Shown one piece after another: positions 21,451 to 34,156 of a stretch of 64,000 nt of DNA. The stretch comes from Termitomyces sp. T153 (Eukaryota > Basidiomycota > Agaricomycetes > Agaricales > Lyophyllaceae). The translations under genes and the position numbers were made by a program. The stretch lies in assembly GCA_018296165.2 (NCBI GenBank), contig JACKQL020000015.1:310001-374000 (forward strand), given 5' to 3'. A model generated the notes under the pieces. It was not told where the DNA came from and searched no databases. It saw nothing but the letters and a program-made list of their open reading frames with translations. Every line of letters starts with the position of its first letter. Positions within the stretch are counted from its first letter, which is position 1.

Positions 21451-22399
21451 TGTCATGACCCATCTCTGGACCTCCCTCATCCCAAGCACCCCTAATACCC
21501 AAAGTACATGCCAGCCCCCTCTCAAACCCCTACAACCTCCATCCACCTCTGGTGCCCACTATGGCAATCCCCAATGCCCACTATGGCAATCCCTGATGCT
21601 TCTCCAGCAAACTCTGATGCTTCCCCCAGTGGGCCCTGTTACTCTCCTGATCCCCATCAAGGACCCAGGTGATTCCAACACTTCCCTGGCCTCTGGCATA
21701 CATCATGCATCACAGATCTGCATCAGGATATCACCACAGCCCACCTACCAGATCAGACACAACACTTATCAGACTCATGCAGCCCTGATGAGCCCTGCTG
21801 TTAGACCTATGGTCTTAGAGGAGATTCCTCAACAGTATTTAGATCATAGAGTAATATCAGTTAGAGTAGTCTTGATATTACCTATGTTAGTGCCTGTTTG
21901 ATCTTGTTGTTCCAATTTTCTGTCTCCATATAGTCTCAATCTTATCTTGTTTTTGTCTTGTTCTCAGTCTTGTCTTATTCTTGTCTTATTCTTGTCTTGT
22001 CTCAGCTCTCATCTCATCCCATCTATTTCCTTTTCCATCTCTGTCTTTCCCTGCAGCCCTGCATAACTGCCTGGACCCCATCACATGCTAACTCCCAGTC
22101 TGATCACTCTGTACCTGATCTGCCTTCAGACCCCAGCCCCACTCCATTCACTCATGTGATCCCAACATCTCTGCCTTCTTGATAACCATCCCAGAACTTT
22201 GTACCTCACACCCTAGTGCTTGCCCCTCACTCATGCTACTCTTCCAGACTTACTTGGACCAACCCCCAGACCCATCCTCATCAGTTTCTTGCATCCAGAG
22301 CTCACCAGAGTATGAATTATATGCTACATTGAATGTCATGTCTGCCTAGTAAGGACTTGCCCAGTGGATCTGAGCACCTGAGGTCAGCAGAAACTGACA
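21451..22399 (+). mobile_element. family-B solo LTR, plus orientation
   Basis: Runs TGTCATGACC...CAGAAACTGACA, the reverse complement of the other family-B LTRs. Perfect flanking duplication ATCAC (21446-21450 and 22400-22404). At 949 bp it is shorter than the 1.15-kb copies. It contains T- and C-rich runs such as repeated TTGTCTTATTC (about 21955-21995). Confidence 0.85.
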
Positions 22400-23049
22400 A
22401 TCACCTAACAGATCAGCTGGTCTCTAGCCTCTAGGACTCACTCTGCATGTCATACTTAATTACCTACTTTGTCTTGGCATTACTCAGCTGATGATTGTTG
22501 CTTACCTTACTCCTATCATATACTGGCCTGCTTGGTCAATAGCTCATAGTCAGCATTCTCTTAGTCAGTTGATAGTAGTCATCATACTAGCCAATGTAGT
22601 GAATAGGAAGGACCAGAGAATAATATATCCCCAGTCCTGACAATAGCACCACTTCAAGACCTATTCACTAGTGGGACTGTAAGTTTGGCCTGCCTTCTGC
22701 CTCACCCTCCACCTTTGCCTCTTGGCTGGATGCTCACTCCTTGCCTGCTGTGCTTGAGGGCAGCTTGCCTGCTGCCACTGACAGCCTGATGGGTCAGGTC
22801 ATGAATGGTGGGCTGGGCTTAGACAATCCACAGCCAATGTTCCCTATTGGCATAGAAAGTAGCATCATGTTTTGATCAAGTTTCAATAGCATGAGAATAA
22901 AATGATACTGTAAGTGTAGATTATTAGCTCTATTACCATCTTCCTTGTAAGCTCTTGCAAGGAGATCACATTCCTTAACCAGATGTAAGTCAGGCTTTGT
23001 GAAATAGTAAAGATTTTGTGCATGAGCATATATTCTGTCTCAAACCACT
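22400..23049. other. unassigned, weak minus-strand coding trace
   Basis: Mostly closed frames. From about 23040 down to 22850 the minus strand is open and reads RIYAHAQNLYYFTKPDLHL and LQYHFILMLLKLDQ, which I do not recognise. It may be part of the mobile-element gene into which A3 inserted. Confidence 0.3.
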
Positions 23050-23835
23050 GAAGTGGTGTCCCTCTCTCTCCAGCCCCTTCTGAGACTCTCTCTCTCTCCT
23101 GCTCCTATCACTCCACCTATGCCCCCAGCAGCTGCAAAAAGGTTTTTTTCTGCACCTAGCTTGGCCTTTTCAGCTCCCTGCTCAACATTTCCTAACCTGC
23201 ACTCCTTGACATATTTAATGGCAACTGTAAGGCTGGGGAACATTTTCTTCAGTCCTGTCTTACCTATATTCAGCTGAGTGGTGAAGCATTTGCCTCTGAT
23301 GTCTTAAAAACTGCTTGGGTCCTCTCCCACATAAAGACCAGTCAATCTTTGACATATGCATCACATGTATTCTGGCACCTTGAAGGAGCAAACAGTTTTA
23401 AGGACTGGATGGAGTTTGAGAAGAATTTCTGAGTAGAGTTCTTCCCCCTTGACCCTGCAAAGACTGCAGCTCTTGTCCTTTGAGACTGAGACCAGTTCAG
23501 TCAAGGAAAGTGATTCCTAGATGAGTATATCAACTTGTTCCATGTATTGGTTGAGCAGGCCAGATATCCAGATGGCCTGCAACTCTGCCTCACTTTCCAT
23601 GATGGACTTCACCCCTTTCTTATGGATTGTATTGATAGCATGGTTGAAAGACACCCTGATGACAAATGTGTTGACATGTGATACAAGGTGACATGTGAGC
23701 AGCAACAGTTGATGGAGCTGAAGTGTGAACTGTGATGCACACAGCATTCCCTGACTGCCTTCTGCCCTCTGGCTGCTCCACAAGCAGGTTACTCCTCCCT
23801 GCTTCATCCCATGTCACTCCATTCTGCACTCCCCC
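23050..23835 (+). pseudogene. gypsy A3 gag, N-terminal part
   Basis: Aligns with A1 Gag: GEHFLQSCLTYIQLS, TAWVLSHIKTS, EFFPLDPAKTAAL, FLDEYINLFHVLVEQARYP, QLCLTFHDGLHPFLMD. Many stops and frameshifts break it. No 5' LTR precedes it, so the copy is truncated. The gene is cut at CCCCC (23831-23835) by an A'-type LTR and resumes at 38825. Confidence 0.75.
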
Positions 23836-24029
23836 TGTAAGGGCAACTTCTGAAGAATATAGCTCAGTCACACAGCTTGCAGAGGGAGATCTCAAGTCTA
23901 TTCAGTACTATACAGTGTCTACAGGCCACAACTACTCACCTGGCAGAGGGAGATTCAAAGAGTACAAGTTGGAGGAACTCCCTAGCCAGATATAATGCTT
24001 CAGAGGCTTCAGAAGTGTGGGAAACAACT

Positions 24030-24266
24030 TGTGGCAACAGTGATATAGTCATGGTGTTGTCACAAGGGAATAATGGAGTCTTCATGCTAGAGAACTGGGA
24101 TAAGTCCTATTATTGCAAAGAACTAACTCTAAAGAACTATCATAGGCCTTTATATATGTCAGTAATGTGAGTAGCTGGTGATGGATAAGTATGGGGGTAA
24201 AGTAAGCATAGACAATCACAAGGAAGTTGGTTATGAAAGTCATAGTAAGCAGTCACTGTCGCTACA
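24030..24266 (-). repeat. element E 3' LTR
   Basis: TGTGGCAACAG...CTACA, 237 bp. It differs from its partner at 24041-24042 (TG against CA), by one C/G, and by two G/A sites. Confidence 0.9.
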
Positions 24267-24490
24267 TACACTCTCCAGGTATCAAGAAGAAATGAAGGAT
24301 ACCTTAGAATATATAATAGCCAGAATGGGTCAAGTCATTGAAGTAAAAGAATAAGTAATGAGCACGGTTACAACCAAGTGTGATTGAAGTTGGCAGAGGA
24401 ACAGGGAATGACAATTTGAAGTTGGGAGTTGGAATTATGTCCAAGCGGTGAGTAAAGTGACAAGGTCATTGAAGCTAGTCAGATACAAAG

Positions 24491-25898
24491 TCAAAGAGGT
24501 CTACTCAGTGAGAGTCGTTTGGGAGATGAATTTGTCAATGGGCATTTCAGCATTGGCTTGAATAGGGGATTTGGGTTTGGTGGGGCATTTCTTGCCATTG
24601 CAAATATTGTTGGCAGGAATAGTGGGGAGGAAAAAGCCATTGGGTTTAGTGTCCTTGAGATGACACTTCTTAGATTCCTTTTCTTCATGATGGGACTCCA
24701 ATTGAGCTTGGTTCCTGACTGCCCTGCAGTGGGAGTGCAGCAAAGCATTCTTCATGCTAGCCCAGGCATCTCAGTTAATGTTACTGTTAGCTGAAATGAT
24801 TCTGAAGGCATGGAACTCAGTGTAACAAGGGTTGCAATTAGGGAATGTCATGACAGAAGGAGGGATGGGAAAACTGTCATATTTGTATAAATCAGTGTTG
24901 GGATTGCAAGTAATGAAGTTGCAAGGATTGTCACTCTTAGTGTTGTTATAAGCAGTGGTGAACTCAGTGTAACTGCATGGCTTGATGCTGTCAACGGTGA
25001 CATTGTGGTGGCAGATGTTGTTGTGCTTGATAAACTTCAGGAGTTGGCTGGGGTGGATGATGATGTTGGGATCGATGGAAGTGAGCTGGATGAACCCATT
25101 GGCACACGGAGCCAGAGAAGGGTGAGGGTTATAGTGGTCTTTAGGATGGTATGATGACATAACTGATAAAGAATGTTGGTGCAATATAAGAGAGGGCAAT
25201 AATGAGTGTGAGAGGGATAGGAATTTGATGAAGTCACTTGGAGGGGCTCCAGTGTGATTGTTTATATGCAGTCTTGAGGGAGCATTTATATGCTCAATGC
25301 TCACAGACCCCAGATATACTTGGGGGTCATTGACTGGGGAACTGCCTGTTCCATTTACCAATTCTGATATTTTGTTGTTACCCTGAGCATCAAAATAGGG
25401 TGATAATAGATCAAGTTCCCTGACCTGATTATAAGGTAGCCAAGTCTTATTGCCTGCATGCCATAGGACTTCAAATATGGCATCTGTCTTTGACCCTGAG
25501 TGGCTCACAATTTTGTCTGCAGCCCACTCAGTTTCATGCTCTGGTTTGTTTTTTGAGATGATCTGATCATACAAGCATCCTGGAAATTGCCTGTCATCAT
25601 TAGGGACATGTAATCTTAGCAAAGATGAGTGGAATACATCGTGCATGCCTCTTTACAGCATGTGAGAGGGAAGTTGTACTCTAAATGATTGATTACTAAA
25701 GTCTTTCAGCAGTAAATATGGCCCAACATATTTGGGTATCAACTTATGTGCAAGACCTTTAGGAAAGGTCATATTCTCAGTTGACATGTATGCAAATTCA
25801 CCTGCTTTGAATAGGACTAGTGCCCGTTTGCAATTAGCATTGCATGTTTGTTTTACACAGGTGGCCAATATGCAATCATGGGCTGCCATGATGGCCAA
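24491..25898 (-). pseudogene. element E integrase C-terminal and tail domain
   Basis: The first part (25653-25898) reads FKAGEFAYMSTENMTFPKGLAHKLIPKYVGPY, the GPY/F-like end of integrase. The next frame (24771-25646) begins HDVFHSSLLRLHVPNDDRQFPG and continues SHSGSKTDAIFEVLWHAGNKTWLPYNQ, a chromodomain-like block found in agaricomycete gypsy polyproteins. A long tail of unknown function follows, continuing after a frameshift to 24491. Confidence 0.8.
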
Positions 25899-25904
25899 TC
25901 TCAG

Positions 25905-26917
25905 TCATTGAGCAAAAACTCGCATGCCTGGGTATTTGTTCTTTGTGGCTGAGTCCCATACCATAGACCTGGGCATTTGACCATAGTTTAGAAAGAATGG
26001 TGAGTATCCTGTTGTCACTGATCTTGTGGTGTTGATGGCAAATTCAATTGCAGGTAACTTGGATACCCAGTCCTTCTGGTTGGGGCTGATACATTGACAG
26101 ATCATTTGTATAATTGTTTGATTTGCATGTTCAGTGGCTCCATCACTCTCAGGATGGTATGAACTCAACATTTTTAGCTGAGTACCAATTAGTTTATGAA
26201 GTTGAGACCAAAATATACTGGTGAAGTATGAATCTTGATTACTAACAATAGCTTTTAGTAGCCCATGTAACTTATATATTTCAGCAAAGATAAGTTCAGC
26301 TATTTCCCTAGCTTTGCATCTAGTCTGACCTGGGATCAGGTGGACCATTCCAGTTAGATGGTCATTATTACTGTCAGATTATTGTAAGTGGCATTTCTAT
26401 CTTTCAATTCTGGTAGCAGGCCCACAAAATCTATGTCTATCACTTCCCAGGGTTGAGTTGGGACTGGAAGGGGTTTCAGTTCCCAATAAGGTTTGTGATT
26501 GCTTGGTTTGCTGTGGGCACAGATTTCACAAGACATGCAGAAGGAGTGTACATTGCTACTCATCATTTTCCACCAAACATGATCCCATAAGTATGTTCAT
26601 GTCTTGCATGCACCTAAGTGTGCTAGCATCGAATGAGCTTCAGATATTACAATTTTGCGGATATTTTAACCCATCACTAGGACTGAAGGTATGCATAACA
26701 CCTTTTTTCCCTCTGTGTTAAGGTACATTAGGTTGTCCCTTGTATATTCGAAGTTTTTAAATTCATTAGGTCTTTCTACTATAGCCGCAAACACTGGGTC
26801 TTTGTTATATTTACCCCAAATACTTTCCAGTAGGTCAACTGGTTCATGCTCTCCTGTCATCAGCTCATCAAGCGATATTGAATTGGCTAGCTTGGCCAAT
26901 GACTGGATCTCCTGCAA
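25905..26917 (-). pseudogene. element E integrase core
   Basis: Minus-strand frames give SCEICAHSKPSNHKPYWELKPL (zinc finger end and linker), WEVIDIDFVGLLPE (first Asp), IVSNQDSYFTSIFW (second Asp) and SSYHPESDGATEHANQTI (triad Glu). All three catalytic residues are readable, but the domain spans three frames with stops between them. Confidence 0.85.
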
Positions 26918-27133
26918 TTGTTCTGATAAGCCTTTTTCTCATGCCTGTTCCAGGTCCAGTTTCTTTGTGGGTAACTGGATCATTGATTTTTCTGGTGCAT
27001 CGTTACCATCCTCGCCCTCCTTTTGCTGCTGAGGTCCTTTTAGCACAAAAAGCTTAGACATATGACTGGCAAATTCTTTCACCATTTCTGCCCACCCTGT
27101 GTCCACCATTGATATGACTTTTCATCTATATAC

Positions 27134-27985
27134 TCATTTGGCCTTCACGCCACTTTCCTGTGTCAGCAGCATTAAACACAGTGCCTGATTGCTGTGGCAA
27201 TCAACCTCACTTACTTCTAGGTAATCATAGCCTTTGTTGGCTGAAGTACTTTCCTGTTCTGACCTGCCTTTGGCACCAGGAGCCTCAGCTGATAAGTATG
27301 TGCTCACACCCTCCACACCGACCAGTACTAGCATTGAAATTAAGTGTGTTGCCAGCAAATCATTGTTAATCACATCATAGTAAGTGTATTCACTACAAGC
27401 TCTAACTGTTCCTAGCTCATCAAATGAGTATAGACATGATAATGCATCTGATAGGATATTATCAGTGCCAGGTACGTATACAACATCAAAATCAAATTCA
27501 GATATTTTTTCTAACCATTGGGCTTGCCTTCCTGACAGGTTTTTCTGATTCAGCAAATGTACCAAACCGTTATGGTCAATATACCAGGTAAATTTTGTTC
27601 CTTTCAGTATGTCCCTATGTCTCAACATGCTTTCTACTCCTGCTAGCATTTCAATTTCATGTACAGGATAGTTTTGCTGTGCAGAGTTCAGTTTAGCCAA
27701 ATAGAAAGTAGTGATCTTGGCTTTTTGCCAATTACTGCCTTAACTCACAACTCCTGCTATACCAGTCCCACATCCATCAGTGACTATGTTCATGGGAGGT
27801 GTGTCTTTTCCATTTTCTAATAGCTGTTGGTGGTAATTACAACATTTCACAGCCAATTTCTTGATATCTTCAAATGCCCATTGGTGTGTGAATTCCCAGC
27901 AGAATGGCACTGAATCTCTGGTAAGCTCATGTAAAATCCCCATAAGAATTCTGACACAATCTATATCATCTGCCAAGTAGCCCAC
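27134..27985 (-). pseudogene. element E RNase H
   Basis: FTHQWAFEDIKKLAVKCC opens the domain, NIVTDGCGTGIAGVVS carries the first Asp, NYPVHEIEMLAGVESMLRH the Glu, TWYIDHNGLVHLLNQKNLSG the next Asp, and FDFDVVYVPGTDNILSDALS closes it. A stop (about 27740) and a frameshift divide it. Confidence 0.85.
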
Positions 27986-28012
27986 TGCCCTTAGAAAGCC
28001 CCTGAGTAGGTC

Positions 28013-28674
28013 TCAGTTGGTCAGGGTTTTCCAATTAGCCAGTGCATCCACTTTGTCCAGATCCATATGGATACTATTGTTGCTGACTACATGGCCCAGA
28101 ACCTTCATCTCTTGGCATAAAAACTTTAGCTTGTCCTTCCCAAGGTAAAGCCTTTCTTGCCATAATATATCAATAATTATTCTTACATGTTTAATGTGGT
28201 CTTCCAGAGTATTGGAATAAATGATTATATCATCTAAATAGACGTCCATGAACCTGGCAATGTATGCCAAAAATATATGATTCATGAGTGCTTAATATGT
28301 AGCAGGTGCATTACAGTCTCCTTGCTGTACTACATTGCTAACCATATTTCCATCTGGTGTTGTTATGGCTGATTGTTCAATGTGTTCTGGGACAATTCTG
28401 ATCTGTTTGTAGCATCCTTTCCATCTAGGATAGATTGATACTGACCTTTAGCCATGCAACGGAGTATTCCATCAATGTCTGGTAATGGCAATGAATGTTT
28501 CACAGTGTTTGCATTTTGGGCTCTCAAGTCAAAGACCATTCTCAGTTGCAGAGCTTCCCCTTGCTTCCCTGGCTTAAGGATAAGCATCATTGGCACAGTG
28601 TTCCCACTGCTTGTGATTTTCCACCTTCTGCTCCTGATATATGCATTGCGTTTCTTGACCCACTGGGATCTCAT
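28013..28674 (-). pseudogene. element E reverse transcriptase
   Basis: The first frame reads MLILKPGKQ, LRMVFDLRAQNANTVKHSLPLPDID and YQSILDGKDA (catalytic Asp of palm motif A). The second frame (28013-28285) has MDVYLDDIIIYSNTLEDHIKHV with YLDD intact and YLGKDKLKF. A segment of about 80 bp between them is closed by stops. Confidence 0.85.
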
Positions 28675-28698
28675 AGCCTCCAGACATCATGATGGGCA

Positions 28699-29566
28699 CT
28701 ATGGATATATCCTATTGGGGTCAATTAGATTTATTTCATGATTGATTGCCTGAAGTGGCAGTAAAGGTGTGTCACTTGCCAATTTACATATTGGTTCAGC
28801 ATATTGATGGAGTTCTCTTCTGACTGCCTCCAGGTTGTCTTCATACAATTCCATTGATCTTGATGCTAATTGCGTGACACCTGATCCTCCCATAGGTTGT
28901 GAATGATTGGATCCCACCACAATGTGAGCAGGGTTGATGCCAAATGTGACTTGGTGTTGGAAAAGAAAGGGAGTTCCAAGGATCAGGTCATAACCTGACA
29001 GGTTGATGACATCAAAGTAGCATTGAGATGTTTTTATATTCAAATTTGGTGGTTGTGCCAAAGTTAATATGAGATTGTGATCCTTGTACAGCCAACTGTA
29101 CAGGAATGGGAGAGGTGAGTTCCCATTTCTTTATTCCAAGCTGTTGAGCTAATGTGCTTGAGACAAAATCTCCCAGAGATCACAAGTCCACTAATGCAGG
29201 GGCAGGATGTCCATTGATGCATACTATAACTACTAGTAGTCTAGGTACCAGCCAAGGAGGATCTTTGGCATGTGTGGCATTTTGTTGGATGGATGGGTAA
29301 GTTCCTGCAGGTATCTGCTGACCATTTAGTTCTAGTACTCTCAGGCATCCATCCTCAATCTCAAGATGCAACTTGCCAAAGGCAGATGCCCAGGTGCAGA
29401 TTAGATTGAGTTCATATTTGCCGTTCACTATCTCAGCAGGCAATGGTTCTTCAAACAAATTCCCAATGTCACATAGTGGGTCATATGGAGGTGAGTATGC
29501 CTCTCTCTCAAGTTTTTTGAGAGCCCATGTCAATTGTTTGCCATACCATCCAGCCATGTTGAACAA
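28699..29566 (-). pseudogene. element E protease region
   Basis: AGTYPSIQQNATHAKDPPWLVPRLLVVIVCINGHPAPALVDL is the usual entry to the fungal gypsy protease. Asp-Leu then follows where Asp-Ser-Gly-type sites are common. A stop follows, then SGYDLILGTPFLFQHQVTFGINP, the second protease landmark. The tail leads into RT. Confidence 0.75.
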
Positions 29567-29860
29567 TGTGTTTCACAACTGGGATGCATCTATTTTTGTC
29601 TTGAAACCCAGGTGTTGATTGTATATGTGACAGGTGAGTCCCTTAGGGATGACTTCAAATCTATGATGTTCATGTACTTTAGTTTCATTGTCCCTGGGGT
29701 AAGGGGCCCCAAGTTCTAGGGTTCATTTTGCATTCCATGCATATACATCACTAACCAGACAAGTCTGATAAAATGACCTTCATTGATAGGAAGTGCCAGT
29801 TTGTTTGTGGCACAATAGTGCATACCAATCTCCAACTGCAAAATGGTGGCGCTCCACTTG

Positions 29861-30757
29861 TCATTGACTGACTACCTTGTATGTATCAAGCACTTTGTTG
29901 TGTACTAATATTTCATCATGCAAGAGGCTGCTGGGTACAAATTGTTGTCCACAGAATTGCAACACATTGATGGGATCCCCTGGGTAGGGCTGTGTTATCT
30001 CAAGCATTTCTTCAAGTTTGTTACACTCAGCATCTCCTAGGCAATGGCGTTTATTCCTAATATTTATAATATAGTTCTTTTCTTCGCCATTTTCTACTGT
30101 GTAATGGTAGCAATACTCAAATGCTATTAGTGGGGCCAATAAGATTTCTTCGTGGGAGTCGTCATAACTGTCTTCCGACATACCCTCACTCATATCATCT
30201 AGCATTGGTGATTGTGAGCTCAATTGGTCATAGTTATCTTCCCAGCCAACCTCTGAATCTGACACTGAATCCAGATCAGGAAGTTGCTCTTCCTTGCTGT
30301 CACTGGACACAATGACTACTGGTAGGTTGTCTCTTTCTTCACCTATTTCAACCATGCCAATTGACAATTCAGTAGTCTCTGCAAGTCCATCAATGCGTAA
30401 CTGTTTGGTGTGTGCCAAGTCCATACATACTCTGAATGCACTGATCCCCAGGGGCTTTCCATTGTTAGATTTGGCCTTTTCCTTGCTAGGGCAATTTCTA
30501 GCGAAATGGCCTTCCCCACTACATATCAAGCATTTGCCCAATGTTTTCAGGGCTTCTCGTTCCTCTCTTGTCATTGAGGGACCATGCTGATTGGGGTTTG
30601 TTTTTGCAGCATTTGAAATGTTCAATGGTTTACTGGGGTTCATTGATGAGAACCCAGGGGTGGCATTGCTTTTACTTCCATAATGACTTCAGAAATTCTT
30701 GGCGCAGTTTGTGGAGTGGTTGAACTTATTAGATTGCAATACTCTATTTGATGGGTG
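29861..30757 (-). pseudogene. element E gag, zinc-knuckle part
   Basis: An open frame 29861-30643 (260 codons) has a CCHC knuckle CLICSGEGHFARNC near its start. A long acidic Ser/Asp/Glu-rich region follows (VSDSEVGWEDNYDQ, SEGMSEDSYDDSHEE). It continues the gag read at 36311-38114 across the F insertion. Confidence 0.8.
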
Positions 30758-30762
30758 GAAAC

Positions 30763-30941
30763 TGTAAGGCTTTAACTTGGTTCACAACACAATGCGTCTT
30801 TAGCACTAAGAACAAAATGTATTTCAATAAGTACATAGTACACAGTCAATGAGCATACCTAAGAACAAAATGGACAAAGATAGGGATTGTAAGTACTGAC
30901 TACAAGCTAGTGTAGGGCTTGATCATGTGTATATCATGACA
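30763..30941 (-). repeat. element F 3' LTR
   Basis: TGTAAGGCTTTAAC...ATATCATGACA, 179 bp. Confidence 0.9.
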
Positions 30942-31003
30942 CCCGCCCCCCACTTGTCAAGGTAAAGAGAAATAAAGAAAAAGAAAGGTCCCCCTCCTTG
31001 TTT

Positions 31004-32335
31004 TCAGGTCTGCCTTGCACCTCTCCTATGCTGCCCTTTTCCATGCACCTTCTCATTCACCCTAAATTCCTGAATGGCCTCCAGTGCATGCGGCATGTTG
31101 TACTCCTTCAACCATTTGTTCTTGCTCTCATTGTAACCTTTCCAGTGGACTAAAAACTCTATGACCCCACTCCTTGTTGTCCTCTTGTGCAAGATCTGTT
31201 CTATCTTGACCTCCTCCCCTAACTCCATCTGCACTGGGGGTGGCAGTTCTTGTCGCCAATCCAGGATGGTGTCCTCATGCGCCAGGACTAAGCACAATAC
31301 ATGGAAGACATTGTGGATTGACCAGCCATCTGGCAAGGCCAACCAATATGCCATATTTGAAATCTTCTGTGCAACCTGGAACGGACCAAATCTCTTGAAG
31401 TCCAACTTATGGTTTGGGTGATCCGAGCATAAATCCACCCTCTCAAGGTAAACACAATCCTCCACCACATAGTTGGGTGCCTCGTCAACCCATGCATCAT
31501 AAAACCATTTCATCCACACCACCGCCAACTCCAGCAATGCCTTCAACTCCTCCTGCACCTCATAAATCTTGTCCAACCAGGCATCTGCCTGAGGTACCAT
31601 CTGGGAGTTCACTGGGTCCACTGAGAATGTTGGATTGTAAGCATACTCTGCATAAAAGGGAGACATACCCATTGCTGTGCTTACACAATTGTTATAGGTG
31701 AATTCTGCAAAAGGCAACCAATCCATCCAGTCGTCCTGGTAGTAATCAATAAATGCCTGTAGGTAGACCTCTAGTTCTTGATTCACCCACTTTGTCTGCC
31801 CATCAGATTGTGGATGATGTGCCATTGACAATGCTGGCTTGATGCCTAGTCTCTCCCACATGCATTTCACATAGCAAGCAACAAACTGTGGCCCCCTATC
31901 TGAGATCACCTTCTTGGGCATGCCATGTAAGCACCACACATGCTCCATGAAGGCATCACACATGGTGGCAGCATCATCTGTAGCATGTGCCCCCAAGAAA
32001 TGTGCCCATTTTGTAGACTTGTTGCAAACAACCTGGATCATATCAAACCCATGCAAGGCTGGCAGTGGCCCAATATAATCTGTTGAATCATGTTGCCATG
32101 GACCATCCAGCACTTCCAGTGGCTAGAGCGGTCCATATGGACACTGCTGCCACAGCTTAATCCACTGGCACATTTCACACCCCTCCACATACCACCACAC
32201 AAACTCTGACATCTGTGGCCAGTAGTAGTTCTGTGCTATTAGAGCCAGTGTGTTTGCCTGCCCCAGGTGCCCCACTGGAATAGAGTCATGATAAAGCTGT
32301 GGAATCATGCATTTGATCTCACTGTCATCTGGCAT
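31004..32335 (-). pseudogene. element F integrase and chromodomain
   Basis: A short frame (32123-32335) gives the zinc-binding end (YHDSIPVGHLGQANT, NYYWPQM, CEMCQ). The long open frame 31004-32113 (369 codons) gives the core: QHDSTDYIGPLP (Asp), VISDRGPQF (Asp) and HHPQSDGQTKWVNQELEVYL, where the triad Glu is replaced by Lys (TK for TE). WLPFAEFTYNN, FKRFGPF and the chromodomain IEFLVHWKGYNESKNKWL follow. Despite its length, the catalytic Glu is missing. Confidence 0.9.
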
Positions 32336-32650
32336 ATATACAAGGCCTCAAAAACAAATAAGTCCATTGTTGACAGCAAACTCCCATAGCCTTGACCTCA
32401 CCAACGCTGGAGCATCGGGCAACTATAAGACTGGAGTCAGTTTTGGGTCATTCAGCATTGCTTCTCAAATCCTAGTCAGAATGTCACCATCCGCCACCAC
32501 CTGCTATGCCACTGCCACCCTCTGCACCACCACCGACAGTCTGCACCATGCCAACCCCACCACCACACCATGCTTCATCACCTGCTGGTCATCCAACACT
32601 GTCTTGCTTGCATTATCATGTACTCCCTGCACCAGTTCATGATCAGCATG

Positions 32651-33172
32651 TCAGGACAGGCCATCTGGACCTGCACTGAGATGACCCACCCTATGATAGA
32701 TCCTAAACACAAAATGGTTCAAAAAGAAACTCCACCTTGCCTGTTGCCAGCTCAGATCACATGCCATCATGAAATACTCCAAGTTGTGGTAATCAGAGAA
32801 CACCTCCACTGTAAATGGACTCCTCTCTAAGTATGGTCTCCATGTCTCAAAAGCCCTAACTACTGACAGCAGCTCCTTATTGTGGACATCATAGTTGCAT
32901 TCTGCTAGCTGCATTGACTTGGAGAAAAATGCCACTGGTCACCAATCCCCATCCCATGCCTTTTGTGAGAGGACTGCCCCAACTGCAAAGTCAGAGGCAT
33001 CAGTCTCCACACAAAACTGAGCCTCCGTGTCCAGCATTATTAACACAGGTGCCCATGTAAATGCTGCCTTCAACTCCTCAAATGCCTGCTGTTCCATCAC
33101 CCCCCACTGCCAAACACAGTCCTTTCTCTTCAAATCCTCCAACAGCTTTGCAATCATTGTATAGTCCTCCAC
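32651..33172 (-). pseudogene. element F RNase H
   Basis: FCVETDASDFAVGAVLSQ (first Asp) lies in 32939-33172. After a stop, MAFFSKSMQLAECNYDVHNKELLSVVRAFETWRPYLE (Glu) and VFSDYHNLEYFM (Asp) lie in 32651-32935. All catalytic residues remain; a stop (about 32937) splits the frame. The linker 32336-32650 has no open minus frame. Confidence 0.85.
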
Positions 33173-33239
33173 AAATCAACAATCAAAATTGCAGAACTCC
33201 AAGAATTGATTCACATGCTTCAGGTTCTTCAGCATTGGC

Positions 33240-34153
33240 CACTCACTGATGCCACTGACCTTCACAGGGTCCATGCTCACATGTCCTAGTGATATCTTCA
33301 ACCTCAGATAGTTGACTTCTATCATTCTAAAACAGCATTTCTCCGGCTTCAAAAAGAGATCTGCCTGTTGAAGGTGTCATAAGACTTTCCAAACATGACC
33401 ATCATGCTGCACCAGGTCCTCCAAGAAGATGATGATATCATCCAAGTAAAGAACCATGTACACATCAACCAGATTGTGAAACAAGTTGTTAACTATATAC
33501 TGAAAGGCCGCCAGAGCATTGCACAGCCCAAACTGCATTACTAGAAACTCAAACTGGCCATAATGCATCCAAAACAAGGTCTTCCACTCATCACCCTCAC
33601 AAACCTGCACATTCTAATACCCCCACCTCATATCCAGTGTCATAAACACCCATGCTGCCTTCAAACAGTCCAACAACTCCATCATCAATGGTATTGGATA
33701 GGTGTCAGGCTGTGTTATCACATTCAATGCCCAGAAGTCCACAACTTGACATAGGCTCCCATCCTTCTTCTTCACAAAGAACACTGGGGCACTGCAGGGT
33801 GCACTTGACTGATGTATGTACTCCTTTGCCAGGTTATCATCAATAAACTCCTTCAGAGTGTGCAACTCAGCCAGGGACAGCTGATACAACTTGCCCAGTG
33901 GTGGTACTTCTGTGCCCTCAACCAGGTCAATCCCCAGATCATACTTCATGTGCCCTAGCAACCATTCTGATCTCTGTTTGTTAAATACGTCCAGGAACTC
34001 ATGAAACTCTTCTGGCACCATCTCCTCCACCTTCTGTGCCTTCCCACCATTCTTCCATGCCTCCCCCTCTACCAACTTCTGCAAAAGACTCCGACCTGCC
34101 CCACCCTGCACTATCACTAAGCATGGTCCCCCTGCCCCCTGCACTGACTCCAT
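33240..34153 (-). pseudogene. element F reverse transcriptase
   Basis: Frame 33614-34153 reads VPEEFHEFLDVFNKQRSEWLL, FIDDNLAKEYIHQSSAP, PVFFVKKKDGSL, WALNVITQPDTYPIPLM and FMTLDMRWGY (motif A Asp). After a stop, 33377-33610 reads EFLVMQFGLCNALAAFQYIVN and VLYLDDIIIF with YLDD intact. Downstream thumb blocks are broken. Confidence 0.85.
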
Positions 34154-34156
34154 CTC

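Noticed and set aside
23836..24029. Terminal inverted repeats of a DNA transposon (TGTAAGGGCAAC ends)
   Set aside because: The sequence matches the reverse complement of family-A-type LTR ends and continues into a full LTR at 46596-47137.
31004..32113. Intact functional gypsy integrase gene in element F
   Set aside because: The frame is open for 369 codons but the catalytic Glu is Lys and upstream domains are broken.
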